Below are positions 45,538-54,232 of a stretch of 64,000 nucleotides of DNA, one piece after another. The notes under the pieces are model-generated. The model was not told the origin of the DNA. It ran no database searches and saw only the letters and a program-made list of their open reading frames with translations. Positions within the stretch are counted from its first letter, which is position 1; each line of letters opens with the position of its first letter. The position numbers and the translations under genes are program-made. The stretch comes from Streptomyces sp. S3(2020) (GTDB lineage Bacteria; Actinomycetota; Actinomycetes; Streptomycetales; Streptomycetaceae), in the NCBI RefSeq assembly GCF_013044505.1, contig NZ_JABERD010000016.1, positions 17,457-81,456 on the forward strand. Direction: 5' to 3'.

Positions 45538-46695
45538 TTGGCCGGATCGGCTGACTTCGACCTGTACCGCCCGTCCGAGGAGCACGACATGCTCCGCGAC
45601 GCCATCCGCTCGCTGGCCGAGGCGAAGATCGCGCCGTACGCCGCCGCGGTGGACGAGGAGGCCCGCTTCCCGCGGGAGGCCCTCGACGCTCTGATCGCGA
45701 GCGACCTGCACGCCGTGCACGTACCCGAGGAGTACGGCGGCGCGGGCGCGGACGCGCTGGCCACGGTGATCGTGATCGAGGAGGTCGCGCGAGTCTGCGT
45801 CTCCTCTTCTCTCATCCCCGCGGTCAACAAGCTGGGCTCCCTGCCGGTGATCCTCTCCGGCTCCGAGGAGCTGAAGAAGAAGTACCTGGGCCCGCTCGCC
45901 AAGGGCGACGGCATGTTCTCGTACGCGCTCTCCGAGCCCGACGCGGGCTCCGACGCGGCCGGCATGAAGACCAAGGCGGTCCGCGACGGCGACCACTGGA
46001 TCCTCAACGGCGTGAAGCGCTGGATCACCAACGCCGGCGAGTCCGAGTACTACACGGTGATGGCCGTCACCGACCCCACCAAGCGCTCCAAGGGCATCTC
46101 GGCCTTCGTCGTCGAGAAGTCCGACGAGGGCGTCTCCTTCGGCGCCCCCGAGAAGAAGCTCGGCATCAAGGGCTCCCCGACCCGCGAGGTCTACCTCGAC
46201 AACGTCCGCATCCCCGCCGACCGCATGATCGGCGAGGAGGGCACCGGCTTCGCCACGGCGATGAAGACCCTGGACCACACGCGGATCACGATCGCGGCGC
46301 AGGCGCTGGGTGTGGCGCAGGGCGCCTTCGACTACGCGAAGAACTACGTCCAGGAGCGCAAGCAGTTCGGCAAGGCGATCGCGGAGTTCCAGGGCATCCA
46401 GTTCATGCTCGCGGACATGGCCATGAAGATCGAGGCCGCCCGCCAGCTGACGTATGCGGCGGCGGCCAAGTCCGAGCGCGGCGACAAGGACCTCACCTTC
46501 CAGGGTGCGGCGGCGAAGTGCTTCGCGTCGGACGTGGCGATGGCGGTGACGGTGGACGCGGTTCAGCTGCTCGGCGGCTACGGCTACACCCGTGACTACC
46601 CGGTGGAGCGCATGATGCGGGACGCCAAGATCACGCAGGTGTACGAGGGGACGAACCAGATCCAGCGGATCGTGATGGCCCGCAACCTGCCGTAA
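45538..46695 (+). CDS. Acyl-CoA dehydrogenase
   Basis: 385 residues from a TTG start (GGAG 11 bases upstream; no better start nearby). FAD-dependent alpha,beta-dehydrogenation of acyl-CoA, first step of beta-oxidation. Family signatures ALSEPDAGSDAAGMKTKA (FAD contact) and the C-terminal QLLGGYGYTRDYPVER; the catalytic base is the Glu in VYEGTNQIQR, the position used by short/medium-chain enzymes. No electron-transfer flavoprotein genes adjoin. Ends in a 12-bp hairpin. Confidence 0.94.
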   Translation: MAGSADFDLYRPSEEHDMLRDAIRSLAEAKIAPYAAAVDEEARFPREALDALIASDLHAVHVPEEYGGAGADALATVIVIEEVARVCVSSSLIPAVNKLGSLPVILSGSEELKKKYLGPLAKGDGMFSYALSEPDAGSDAAGMKTKAVRDGDHWILNGVKRWITNAGESEYYTVMAVTDPTKRSKGISAFVVEKSDEGVSFGAPEKKLGIKGSPTREVYLDNVRIPADRMIGEEGTGFATAMKTLDHTRITIAAQALGVAQGAFDYAKNYVQERKQFGKAIAEFQGIQFMLADMAMKIEAARQLTYAAAAKSERGDKDLTFQGAAAKCFASDVAMAVTVDAVQLLGGYGYTRDYPVERMMRDAKITQVYEGTNQIQRIVMARNLP

Positions 46696-46715
46696 CGGCT
46701 GGTCGGTTTGATCGC

Positions 46716-46746
46716 TGAGGGGCACCCGCGTTGTGGGTGCCCCTCA
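46716..46746 (+). terminator. Terminator of the acyl-CoA dehydrogenase gene
   Basis: Perfect 12-bp stem TGAGGGGCACCC / GGGTGCCCCTCA with seven-base loop, followed by CTCTTTC, 20 bases after the stop codon. Confidence 0.9.
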
Positions 46747-46811
46747 CTCTTTCAGGTTAACGAGCATATGAAACATGGATGGTGGCAGGTTTCGTGTCGT
46801 AGATTCATGGT

Positions 46812-47444
46812 GTGGCCGGGGACTTCCCGGCACACGGCGGCCATCGTCTGCCGCGCTACTTTCGACCCGTGACCGAAGCATCAGCACGTGGAAATCTGCC
46901 CGAGGGATGGCGTGTGGACGGGGACCAGCTCGTCCACGAAGCCGAGTTGCGCGGCTGGAAGCTGACTGTCGTCAGCCTGCTCGACGCACCATGGGATGGC
47001 CCTGCGAGCCTTTGTATCGAGCCGCCCGACGACCCGGCGGTCGCGGTCGGGACGGACGGCATCACGGCGGAGCTCATGCGGTCGATCTCCCTGGCGGAGA
47101 TTCGCAGGACGGCGAAGGAGCTGAGGGCTCGTCTGGGGAGGTCGGCCGACGAGGCCACCGCCGCGGCGGTGCTCCACCGGGTCGAGACGGAGCGGGAGTA
47201 CGCGTTGATGGCCCGTGAGTACGTGCGTCTGGTGCGGCAGGGGTACCGGAGTCCCGTCACGCGGTTGGCGTCCGCGTGGGGGCTGAGTCGGAACACCATC
47301 AGCGGCCGCATCCGGCGAGCACGTGCCATGGGCTTCCTGGACGGGCCGCCGGGCAGACCCGCGGACCGCCTGACCGAGAAAGCCAGGCGTCACCTGGAGG
47401 GGGAAGCGCGTGACGCGGAACGGGGCCGGACCGACCGAAGGTGA
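46812..47444 (+). CDS. Helix-turn-helix protein paired with integrase
   Basis: 210 residues from a GTG at 46812 (a later GTG at 46869 is possible; neither has a ribosome site, and TAGATT seven bases upstream would allow a leaderless start). The first half has no recognised motif. The second half has a helix-turn-helix (TRLASAWGLSRNTISGRIRRARAMGFL) and a basic end. It overlaps the integrase gene by 35 bases. Codon use is less G/C-biased than in the neighbours. It probably regulates or assists the integrase; the two look like a mobile-element remnant. Confidence 0.7.
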   Translation: MAGDFPAHGGHRLPRYFRPVTEASARGNLPEGWRVDGDQLVHEAELRGWKLTVVSLLDAPWDGPASLCIEPPDDPAVAVGTDGITAELMRSISLAEIRRTAKELRARLGRSADEATAAAVLHRVETEREYALMAREYVRLVRQGYRSPVTRLASAWGLSRNTISGRIRRARAMGFLDGPPGRPADRLTEKARRHLEGEARDAERGRTDRR

Positions 47445-48450
47445 GCAACTCGTGGCGGTCTTCGAGCGCTGGGCCACCACGAGAGGAGTGGAGAACAGCA
47501 GCGTCAAGCAGTACCGCACGTTGCTGAACCGGTCGGTGGAGCCGTACTTCGGGGCTGACGGCATCAGGTGTGTCACTCCCCAACGGGTCGAGACGTGGGT
47601 GGAGTGGATGACCCACACATGCGGCTACAAACCCTCCACGGTCCGATTCCGCTTCAACATCCTCATGTCGGTGTTCGGTTGGGCGATCGAGCAAGGACTG
47701 GTCGACGGCAACCCGTGCAGGCAGGTGGCTCTCCCCATGAGCGGTGCCCGGACGTACCGGGACCAGCGCGCGGAGGTCCACGTCCCCGATACGGAGACGG
47801 TGCTGGCTGTCATCGCGGCTGCCCCGGAGCGCTATTGCGGGATGCTGTGGCTGATGGCCGGATGCGGATTGCGTCTCGGCGAGGCCATGGGCCTTGGCCG
47901 CGACCGCATTTGCTTCAGCCAGAAGTCGATCACGGTCGATCGGCAGGTCGCCTGCGACCGGGACACTGGATCGGGTCGCTACGGCAGCATGAGGCTCCGC
48001 CACACCAAGTGGCGAGAGGACGGAGAGCAGGGACGTCGAGTTCCGCTCCCCGATGTGGTGGCGCTGGCCCTGCGTCGCCATCTCAGGGACCACCCCACGT
48101 GGGGCGAGGCGGACCTGCTGTTCAGCAACGCCACAGGCACTGGCTTGCTGTATCCGTACTACTGGTACGGCCGAATCTGGCGTCCCGCTCTCACTGCCGT
48201 CGGTGTCGACTACTTCAAGTCGCACAGCCTCCGGCACTTCTACGCGGCTTCGCTGTTGCGGCAGGGCGTCCCGGTCTCGGAGGTCTCTGCCTGGTTGGGA
48301 CACACCTCGGTGAGCTTCACCGAGAGGTACTACTCGGACCTGATGCCCGACGCTCCCGACCGCGCACGACTCGCGATCGACGGAGCCCTGGGAGCCCATG
48401 GACCGAAGTCGGTCGCTACCGACTCGATCGGCTTGTTCGGAGTCGCGTAG
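47410..48450 (+). CDS. int: Tyrosine site-specific recombinase (integrase)
   Basis: 346 residues from a GTG with GGAGGGG seven bases upstream. N-terminal SAM-like DNA-binding domain (about 10-100, RFRFNILMSVFGWAIEQGLV), then the catalytic domain: first Arg in GCGLRLGEAMGL, HSLRHFYA (His-x-x-Arg), LGHTS (His) and the nucleophilic Tyr in TERYYSD. All are intact. There is no tRNA gene, excisionase or replication gene beside it, and attachment sites could not be identified. It is either the last piece of an integrated element or a domesticated recombinase. Confidence 0.92.
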   Translation: MTRNGAGPTEGEQLVAVFERWATTRGVENSSVKQYRTLLNRSVEPYFGADGIRCVTPQRVETWVEWMTHTCGYKPSTVRFRFNILMSVFGWAIEQGLVDGNPCRQVALPMSGARTYRDQRAEVHVPDTETVLAVIAAAPERYCGMLWLMAGCGLRLGEAMGLGRDRICFSQKSITVDRQVACDRDTGSGRYGSMRLRHTKWREDGEQGRRVPLPDVVALALRRHLRDHPTWGEADLLFSNATGTGLLYPYYWYGRIWRPALTAVGVDYFKSHSLRHFYAASLLRQGVPVSEVSAWLGHTSVSFTERYYSDLMPDAPDRARLAIDGALGAHGPKSVATDSIGLFGVA

Positions 48451-48619
48451 AAGGCCGTTACCTCAATGGCCCTTCCTCAGGAAATAGCCCGGACCGCACT
48501 TTTCCATCGCTTACGTTCCGGATTGTTGCCGTCCGCCCGATGGCGTCCGGCGCCGTCCGGGCGTAGGACGGAAGGGCGACGGGGCCCGCCCCCGGGCTCC
48601 CGCACCCCCAGGAGGAGCC

Positions 48620-48979
48620 ATGACCCAGCCCGGAATGACCGCGATGAGCAAGGCGATGCAGGACTGCGTCGAGGCGTGCATGTCCTGCCACAGCGTGTGC
48701 GAGGAGACCATGAGCTCCTGTATGCAGATGGGCGGCCAGGCCCAGATGCAGATCATGCGCGCGCTCATGGACTGCGCCGAGACGACCCGGATGTGCGCGG
48801 ACATGATGATGCGCCGCTCGCCGATGTCGGCCGAGATGTGCGCGATGTGCGCCAAGGCCTGTGAGATGTGCGCCGAGGCGTGTATGGGCATGCCGGACGA
48901 CGAACAGATGATGCGCTGCGCCGAGGCGTGTCGTCGCTGCGCGCAGACGTGTCGCTCGATGGCGGGCGCCACGATGTGA
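48620..48979 (+). CDS. Cys-rich four-helix-bundle protein (copper-storage, Csp-like)
   Basis: 119 residues, 16 of them Cys, placed as CxxxC and CxxC along amphipathic helices (DCVEACMSCHSVCEE; MCAMCAKACEMCAEAC; RCAEACRRCAQTC), plus about 18 Met. This is the pattern of cytosolic Csp3-type copper-storage proteins (formerly DUF326), which bind many Cu(I) ions inside the bundle. No export signal is seen. AGGAGG precedes the ATG. Monocistronic, ending in a 12-bp hairpin. Confidence 0.88.
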   Translation: MTQPGMTAMSKAMQDCVEACMSCHSVCEETMSSCMQMGGQAQMQIMRALMDCAETTRMCADMMMRRSPMSAEMCAMCAKACEMCAEACMGMPDDEQMMRCAEACRRCAQTCRSMAGATM

Positions 48980-48998
48980 ACGCGGGCCCGAGGCCGTT

Positions 48999-49026
48999 CC
49001 AGGGGCACCCTGCGGGGTGCCCCTGG
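48999..49026 (+). terminator. Terminator of the Csp-like gene
   Basis: Perfect 12-bp stem CCAGGGGCACCC / GGGTGCCCCTGG with a TGCG loop, followed by TCCTTT, 20 bases after the stop. Confidence 0.9.
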
Positions 49027-49050
49027 TCCTTTGTGCGGCAGGCTGCTGTC

Positions 49051-49548
49051 ATGACCACCCTGCCCGTGTTCCGGTACCACCCCGAGCCGCTCGCCACCGG
49101 CTCGGTGGTGCCGTCCGACGCGCCGTGCGACTGCTGCGGGCGGCGACGGGGGTTCGTGTACGACGGTCCGGTGTACGCCGTGGCGGACCCCTCCGTCCTG
49201 TGTCCGTGGTGCCTCGCGGACGGCCGCGCGGCCGAGCGGTACGAGGCGCAGTTCACGGAGACCGAGGGGCAGGTGCCGATGGAGATACGGCTCGAGGTCG
49301 ACCGACGCACCCCCGGCTTCCACGGCTGGCAGCAGGAGCGGTGGCTGACGCACTGCGAGGACGCGGCGGCGTTCCTGGGGCGGGCGGGGGCGGCCGAGGT
49401 GCGGCGCCACCCGGACGCCCTGGCCGACCTCGTGGCGGAGTTCGGCGAGGAGTTCTGCGCCGCCCTGGACGCCGACGGCCAGCCCACGGCGTACCTCTTC
49501 GCCTGCCTCCACTGCGACCGGCACCTGGCCTACGCGGACTTCACCTGA
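49051..49548 (+). CDS. CbrC-family (UPF0167) protein
   Basis: 165 residues. Two CxxC pairs at the N-terminus (CDCC and CPWC, around residues 26-52) and a CLHC near the C-terminus suggest a zinc site. The order FRYHPEPLATG...C..C...GFVYDGPVY and the ending DGQPTAYLFACLHCDRHLAYADF match the CbrC family, whose E. coli member is linked to colicin E2 tolerance. The biochemical role is not known. The gene has no good ribosome site and only 24 bases separate it from the preceding hairpin. Confidence 0.82.
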   Translation: MTTLPVFRYHPEPLATGSVVPSDAPCDCCGRRRGFVYDGPVYAVADPSVLCPWCLADGRAAERYEAQFTETEGQVPMEIRLEVDRRTPGFHGWQQERWLTHCEDAAAFLGRAGAAEVRRHPDALADLVAEFGEEFCAALDADGQPTAYLFACLHCDRHLAYADFT

Positions 49549-49572
49549 CTGTCGTACGGACCAGGCGGCGGC

Positions 49573-50874
49573 TCAGTTGCCCGAGACCGTGACCTTCTCG
49601 TCGTTCTTCAGTTCCTCCACCAGCGTCTTCACCTTCGCCTTGTCCCAGACGAGGTTGCCGTTGGAGGAGCCGGAGATCGGCATGTTCATGGACTTGCCGT
49701 CGCCGCTGTTGACGCTCTTCATGGCCCAGAACATGTCGGCCAGGTCGAACAGGCCCATGTCCTTGTCGACGACGAGCGAGTCGAGGCCGGCGCCCATGGT
49801 CGGGTAGAGCTTGAAGGGGTTCAGGACCGTGCCCGGGGTGGCGACCTGGTTGGCGAGGGCGGCGAGGAACTTCTGCTGGTTCTTCGTGCGGTCCAGGTCG
49901 GAGGCCTTGAGGGCATACCGGGTGCGGACGAAGGCCAGGGCCTCCTCGCCGTTCAGGGTCTGCTTGCCCGCCTCGAAGTCGGCACCGGACTTGGTGTCCT
50001 TCATACCGCCCTTGGGGATCGTGATCTCGACGCCGCCCACCGCGTCCACGATGTTCGCGAAGCCCGCGAAGCCGATCTCGACGTAGTGGTCGATGCGCAG
50101 ACCGGTGTTGAACTCGACCGTGCGGACGAGGAGTTCGGGACCGTCCTCGGCGTAGGCCGCGTTGAGCTTGGTGTGCCGGCCGGTGCCCTTGTACGTCTTG
50201 CCGGACTCGGAGCCGACGAACGTCGGGATCTCCACGTCCGAGTCACGCGGCAGGGAGATCAGCGTGTCGCCGTTGCTGCCGGTGTGCAGGATCATCATCG
50301 AGTCCGTGCGCTTGCCCTCGGCGGACCCGGTGTGGAGCTTCTTCTTCTCCTCGGCGGACATGCCGGCGCGGCTGTCGGAACCGACGATCAGGTAGTTCGT
50401 GCCCTCGCCCGCGTCGGGCCGGTCGATGACCTTGGAGAGGTCGACCTCCCGGTTGAGCTTGGAGTCGGCCCAGAAGTACGTGCCGACCGTCGTCACGACC
50501 AGGACGGTCACGACGGTGATCGCCGTCCACTTGATACGGCGGCGCCAGTTCGGTGCCGGACGCGGCTCACTCACCCGGCCCGGGCCACCGGGGCCGCCCG
50601 TTCCGCCGCCGTAGACCTGGCCGGTGTTGTAGCCGCTGTCGTAGCCGTCGGCGGCGTTGGCGTCGCCGTAGCCGCCGTTCCCGTACGCGGGCTGCTGCGG
50701 CACCCCGCCTCCGTGCGGCGGCGCGGACTGGCCGGGGCCGCCCCCGTACCCGCCCGAGGCGGGCCGGCGGACCTGCCGCATGGCGCGCGCACCTTCGGGC
50801 TGTGCGCTCGCGCTGCCGCGTCCGTACCGGTTGCCGCGGTTCTCGTCGGACCATGCCTCGGGCCAATCGTTCAT
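49573..50874 (-). CDS. LytR-CpsA-Psr (LCP) family protein 1
   Basis: 433 residues from the ATG at 50874. A disordered Gly/Pro/Tyr-rich cytoplasmic N-terminus (about 110 residues) precedes one membrane helix (about 116-135) and an extracellular LCP domain with the active-site Arg motif SLPRDS, IGFAGFANIVDAVGG and LNGEEALAFVRTR. LCP enzymes move lipid-linked glycopolymers (teichoic acid, arabinogalactan-like or other) to peptidoglycan. Unlike LCP 2-5 it has no C-terminal LytR_C domain. It has no Cys residues. Divergent from a thioesterase gene. Confidence 0.92.
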   Translation of the reverse strand: MNDWPEAWSDENRGNRYGRGSASAQPEGARAMRQVRRPASGGYGGGPGQSAPPHGGGVPQQPAYGNGGYGDANAADGYDSGYNTGQVYGGGTGGPGGPGRVSEPRPAPNWRRRIKWTAITVVTVLVVTTVGTYFWADSKLNREVDLSKVIDRPDAGEGTNYLIVGSDSRAGMSAEEKKKLHTGSAEGKRTDSMMILHTGSNGDTLISLPRDSDVEIPTFVGSESGKTYKGTGRHTKLNAAYAEDGPELLVRTVEFNTGLRIDHYVEIGFAGFANIVDAVGGVEITIPKGGMKDTKSGADFEAGKQTLNGEEALAFVRTRYALKASDLDRTKNQQKFLAALANQVATPGTVLNPFKLYPTMGAGLDSLVVDKDMGLFDLADMFWAMKSVNSGDGKSMNMPISGSSNGNLVWDKAKVKTLVEELKNDEKVTVSGN

Positions 50875-50993
50875 GGGGCCCAGTGTGCAGGGATCGACTG
50901 TGTCCTTTACAAGGGTCGTAGGAAAATCAGGGCACTGCTGTTGCGAACCCAACACAAAAGCCGCTGATGTGACCTCGGCATAAGGTGGAGGGC

Positions 50994-51542
50994 ATGACAG
51001 ACCAGGCCCCCTCAGCGGAGTCCGATATTCCGGGCAAGCCCACATCCGCGTCCCGCACCACGCTCAGCCACATCATGACCCACAACGACACCAACCTTCT
51101 GGGGACGGTGCACGGCGGTGTGATCATGAAGCTGGTCGACGACGCCGCGGGCGCGGTGGCCGGACGGCACTCCGGCGGGCCCGCCGTCACCGCCTCCATG
51201 GACGAGATGGCCTTCCTGGAGCCGGTCCGCGTCGGTGACCTCGTCCATGTGAAGGCCCAGGTCAACTGGACCGGGCGGACCTCGATGGAGGTCGGGGTGC
51301 GAGTGCTCGCCGAGCGCTGGAACGAGTCCGACCCGGCCACCCAGGTCGGCTCCGCCTACCTCGTCTTCGCCGCGGTCGACGCCGACGGCAAGCCCCGGAT
51401 CGTTCCGCCCGTCCTCCCGGAGACCGAGCGCGACAAGCGCCGCTACCAGGAGGCCCAGATCCGCCGCACGCACCGGCTGGCCCGGCGGCGCGCGATCATG
51501 GAGCTGCGGGAGAAGCGGGCGGCGGAGGGGTTCGAGGACTGA
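50994..51542 (+). CDS. Acyl-CoA thioesterase, hotdog fold
   Basis: 182 residues from the ATG at 50994 with GGAGGG close upstream. Single hotdog domain of the YciA/ACOT type: HIMTHNDTNLLGTVHGGVIMKLVDDAAG holds the Asn and the catalytic Asp, and FLEPVRVGDLVHVKAQV follows. A basic C-terminal helix of about 35 residues is added. It hydrolyses acyl-CoA, chain length unknown. Flanked by two LCP genes on the other strand without obvious functional link. Confidence 0.9.
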   Translation: MTDQAPSAESDIPGKPTSASRTTLSHIMTHNDTNLLGTVHGGVIMKLVDDAAGAVAGRHSGGPAVTASMDEMAFLEPVRVGDLVHVKAQVNWTGRTSMEVGVRVLAERWNESDPATQVGSAYLVFAAVDADGKPRIVPPVLPETERDKRRYQEAQIRRTHRLARRRAIMELREKRAAEGFED

Positions 51543-51564
51543 ACCCCCGGGGGAGAAGCGTGCC

Positions 51565-53016
51565 CTACAGGCACCCCACCTCGTCCCCCGTCACCACCCC
51601 GAACTCCCCTTGGTAGGGGTCTTCCGCCCGTACCTTGCGCACCTTCTCGAAGTCCGCCCCGGCGATCACCTTCAGGACCGGTCCCTGCCCCTTCACCGGC
51701 CGTAGTTCGCTGCCGGGCAGGGCCGCCGCGAGGGATTTCGCGGAGCGGTCCCAGCGGGGGTCGTAGGCGACGACCGTGCGCTTGACGGTGCGGTTCGCCG
51801 AGGTGACCGGCTGGTGGGTGGTGCGGAAGCCGGTCGCGGCCAGCGCCGCGTCGACACGCTTGCCGAGGCCGGCGGTGGGGGTGCCGTTCTCGACCTGGAC
51901 GCGGATCTGCTGCGGGGCCACCCCGACGCGTACGGCCTTGCTCCTGGGCTTGTGCGCGGCGAGCGGCTTGTCGTCGCGCAGGGCCTGGAAGAGGCGGCCG
52001 GCCTTCTTCGGGTCCCACTTCAGGGTGGAACCGACGCCCTTCACGGCGTATCCCATCTGCCCGATCGGGACCGTAGTGAACTCCGAGGAGGAGGGGGAGA
52101 AGTTGCGCATCGCCCGCCCGAGGTCCAGCAGTTCGTCCGTGCCGAAGCCCTTGTCGGCGCGTACCGAGCCGAGCACGGCCCGGGTGATGTCCCGGAACTT
52201 CATCGGGTTCAGCAGGATCCCGGAGGAGGTGGCCCGGTCGATCAGCGCCGCCATGAACCGCTGCTGGCGCTTCATCCGGCCGAGGTCGGCGGCGCCGTCG
52301 ATGTGCCGGGAGCGGACGTACTGGAGGGCCTCGCCGCCCATCAGGGTGTGGGTGCCGGCGGGGAGGTCGAGGCCCGTGTAGGAGTCCTTGAGGGGGTCCG
52401 CCGTACAGATCTTCACGCCGCCGAGCACGTCGACCGTCTTCATGAAGCTGGTGAAGTCGACCTCCAGATAGTGGTCGATCTTCACATGGGTCATGTTCTC
52501 GACGGTGCGCACGGTGAGGTTCGGGCCGCCCTCCGCGTACGCCGCGTTGAGCTTGACGGGGTGGCCGTGGTGCGGTTCGCCGGTGGTCCGGTCGGTGTGC
52601 GCCGGTGTCATGGCGTACGAGTCGCGCGGCAGGCTCACCACGCTGGCCCGCTCCCGGTCCTCCGAGATGTGCACGATCATGATCGTGTCGGTGCAGTGGC
52701 AGGGGGCGCCGCCGAGCCGGTACTTCTGCCGCTCGGTCTCGGTGATCTTGTCCCGGCCGTCGGTGCCGACCAGCAGCACGTTCATGCCGTGGCCGGCTCT
52801 GGGCCGGTTCTTCATGTCCTTGAAGGGGTCCACGCGTGCGATGTCCGCGTCCAGGCTGGAGAGCACCGCGTGTCCGATCCCGGCCGAGGCGAGGATCACC
52901 ACGGAGAGCGTCGTCACCGCCCGGGCGGCCCAACGCGGTTTGCGCCGTCGTACGGGCGGGCGCGGACGAGGTCGGGGCCGGGCGGCGGCGGGGGAGCGGC
53001 GGGGCGGCGTGGGCAT
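51565..53016 (-). CDS. LCP family protein 2 with LytR_C domain
   Basis: 483 residues from the ATG at 53016 (GGAGGTG at five to six bases). Arg/Pro-rich cytoplasmic tail, one membrane helix (about 33-52), LCP domain (about 75-290) with SLPRDS, the FTSFMKTVDVLGGVKI segment and MGGEALQYVRSRH, and a C-terminal LytR_C domain (about 370-465, IRVQVENGTPTAGLGKRVDAAL). Predicted glycopolymer-peptidoglycan ligase outside the membrane. Divergent from a glycosyltransferase gene. Confidence 0.92.
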   Translation of the reverse strand: MPTPPRRSPAAARPRPRPRPPVRRRKPRWAARAVTTLSVVILASAGIGHAVLSSLDADIARVDPFKDMKNRPRAGHGMNVLLVGTDGRDKITETERQKYRLGGAPCHCTDTIMIVHISEDRERASVVSLPRDSYAMTPAHTDRTTGEPHHGHPVKLNAAYAEGGPNLTVRTVENMTHVKIDHYLEVDFTSFMKTVDVLGGVKICTADPLKDSYTGLDLPAGTHTLMGGEALQYVRSRHIDGAADLGRMKRQQRFMAALIDRATSSGILLNPMKFRDITRAVLGSVRADKGFGTDELLDLGRAMRNFSPSSSEFTTVPIGQMGYAVKGVGSTLKWDPKKAGRLFQALRDDKPLAAHKPRSKAVRVGVAPQQIRVQVENGTPTAGLGKRVDAALAATGFRTTHQPVTSANRTVKRTVVAYDPRWDRSAKSLAAALPGSELRPVKGQGPVLKVIAGADFEKVRKVRAEDPYQGEFGVVTGDEVGCL

Positions 53017-53142
53017 GGGGGACACCTCCGCGAGGGCCGTACATGGGATCATCAGCACCGTAGGCCCATACGATCTGCGGCCACCGGAACCACCCGGGCG
53101 GGGCGCATCGGTGTCCCCCGTTCGCGGTAACGTGAGCCCCCT

Positions 53143-54171
53143 ATGAACGCCAAGCCCGACGTGCAGCTCCCCGCCGTGTCTGTGATCATGCCCGTCCTCG
53201 ACGAGGAACGGCATCTGCGCGGAGCCGTCCAAGCGATCCTCGCGCAGGAGTACGCCGGCGAGCTGGAGGTCGTGATCGCCCTCGGTCCGTCCAAGGACCG
53301 TACGGACGAGATCGCTGCCCAGCTCGTAGCGGAAGACTCACGCGTCCACACGGTGCCGAACCCCACCGGCCGTACGCCCGCCGCTCTCAACGCCGCGATC
53401 AAGGCCTCCCGCCATCCGGTCGTGGTCCGCGTCGACGGTCACGGCATGCTCTCGCAGAACTACATCGCGACCGCCGTACGGCTCCTGGAGGAGACCGGCG
53501 CGCAGAATGTCGGCGGCATCATGCACGCCGAGGGCGAGAACGACTGGGAGCACGCGGTGGCCGCCGCGATGACCTCGAAGATCGGGGTCGGCAACGCCGC
53601 GTTCCACACGGGTGGCGAGGCCGGACCGGCCCAGACCGTCTATCTCGGGGTGTTCCGGCGCGCGGCGCTGGAGCAACAGGGCGGCTACAACGAGGAGTTC
53701 ATCCGCGCCCAGGACTGGGAGCTGAACTTCCGCATCCGTGAGGCGGGCGGGCTGATCTGGTTCTCGCCGGAGCTGCGGGTGTCGTACCGGCCGCGGCCGA
53801 GCGTGAAGGCGCTCGCCAAGCAGTACAAGGACTACGGCCGCTGGCGGCACGTCGTCGCCCGCTACCACTCCGGCTCCATCAACCTGCGCTACCTCGCCCC
53901 GCCGACCGCGGTGTGCGCGATCGCGGCGGGGATCGTGGTGGGCGCGGCCCTGACCCCGCTCGGCTTCCTGATCCCCGGCGGCTACCTCGCGGCGATCGCC
54001 CTCGGATCGCTGCCCGCGGGCAAGGGCCTGCCGCTGAAGGCACGGCTCCAGATCCCGGTCGCGCTGGCCACCATGCACATGTGCTGGGGCTTCGGCTTCC
54101 TGACCAGCCCGAAGTCACTGGCGAGGAAGGTCATCGCGTCGCGTCGGCCGGCGGTGCTGACCGAGGCGTAG
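53143..54171 (+). CDS. Family 2 glycosyltransferase
   Basis: 342 residues. GT-A domain (about 10-240): VSVIMPVLDEERHL nucleotide-binding start, VVRVDGHGML in the DxD position, and RAQDWELNFRIREAGG acceptor region with the catalytic acidic residue. A C-terminal pair of membrane helices (about 250-290) anchors it, as in ExoA-like enzymes that build lipid-linked sugar chains. The nearby LCP genes suggest that its product is a cell-envelope glycopolymer. It ends at a hairpin shared with the convergent SapA-like gene. Confidence 0.9.
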   Translation: MNAKPDVQLPAVSVIMPVLDEERHLRGAVQAILAQEYAGELEVVIALGPSKDRTDEIAAQLVAEDSRVHTVPNPTGRTPAALNAAIKASRHPVVVRVDGHGMLSQNYIATAVRLLEETGAQNVGGIMHAEGENDWEHAVAAAMTSKIGVGNAAFHTGGEAGPAQTVYLGVFRRAALEQQGGYNEEFIRAQDWELNFRIREAGGLIWFSPELRVSYRPRPSVKALAKQYKDYGRWRHVVARYHSGSINLRYLAPPTAVCAIAAGIVVGAALTPLGFLIPGGYLAAIALGSLPAGKGLPLKARLQIPVALATMHMCWGFGFLTSPKSLARKVIASRRPAVLTEA

Positions 54172-54177
54172 GACGCG

Positions 54178-54214
54178 TCGAAGGCCCCCGTCCGGTGCGG
54201 GCGGGGGCCTTCGA
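54178..54214. terminator. Bidirectional terminator between glycosyltransferase and SapA-like 1
   Basis: TCGAAGGCCCCCG pairs perfectly with CGGGGGCCTTCGA over an 11-base loop, seven bases after the glycosyltransferase stop and 19 bases after the stop of the convergent gene. Confidence 0.88.
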
Positions 54215-54232
54215 GGTCTGTCGGTCTGTGGC

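Noticed and set aside
46696..48619. tRNA gene as attachment site beside the integrase
   Set aside because: Neither flank contains a cloverleaf-like sequence or CCA-side motif; direct repeats at the two edges could not be found by eye.
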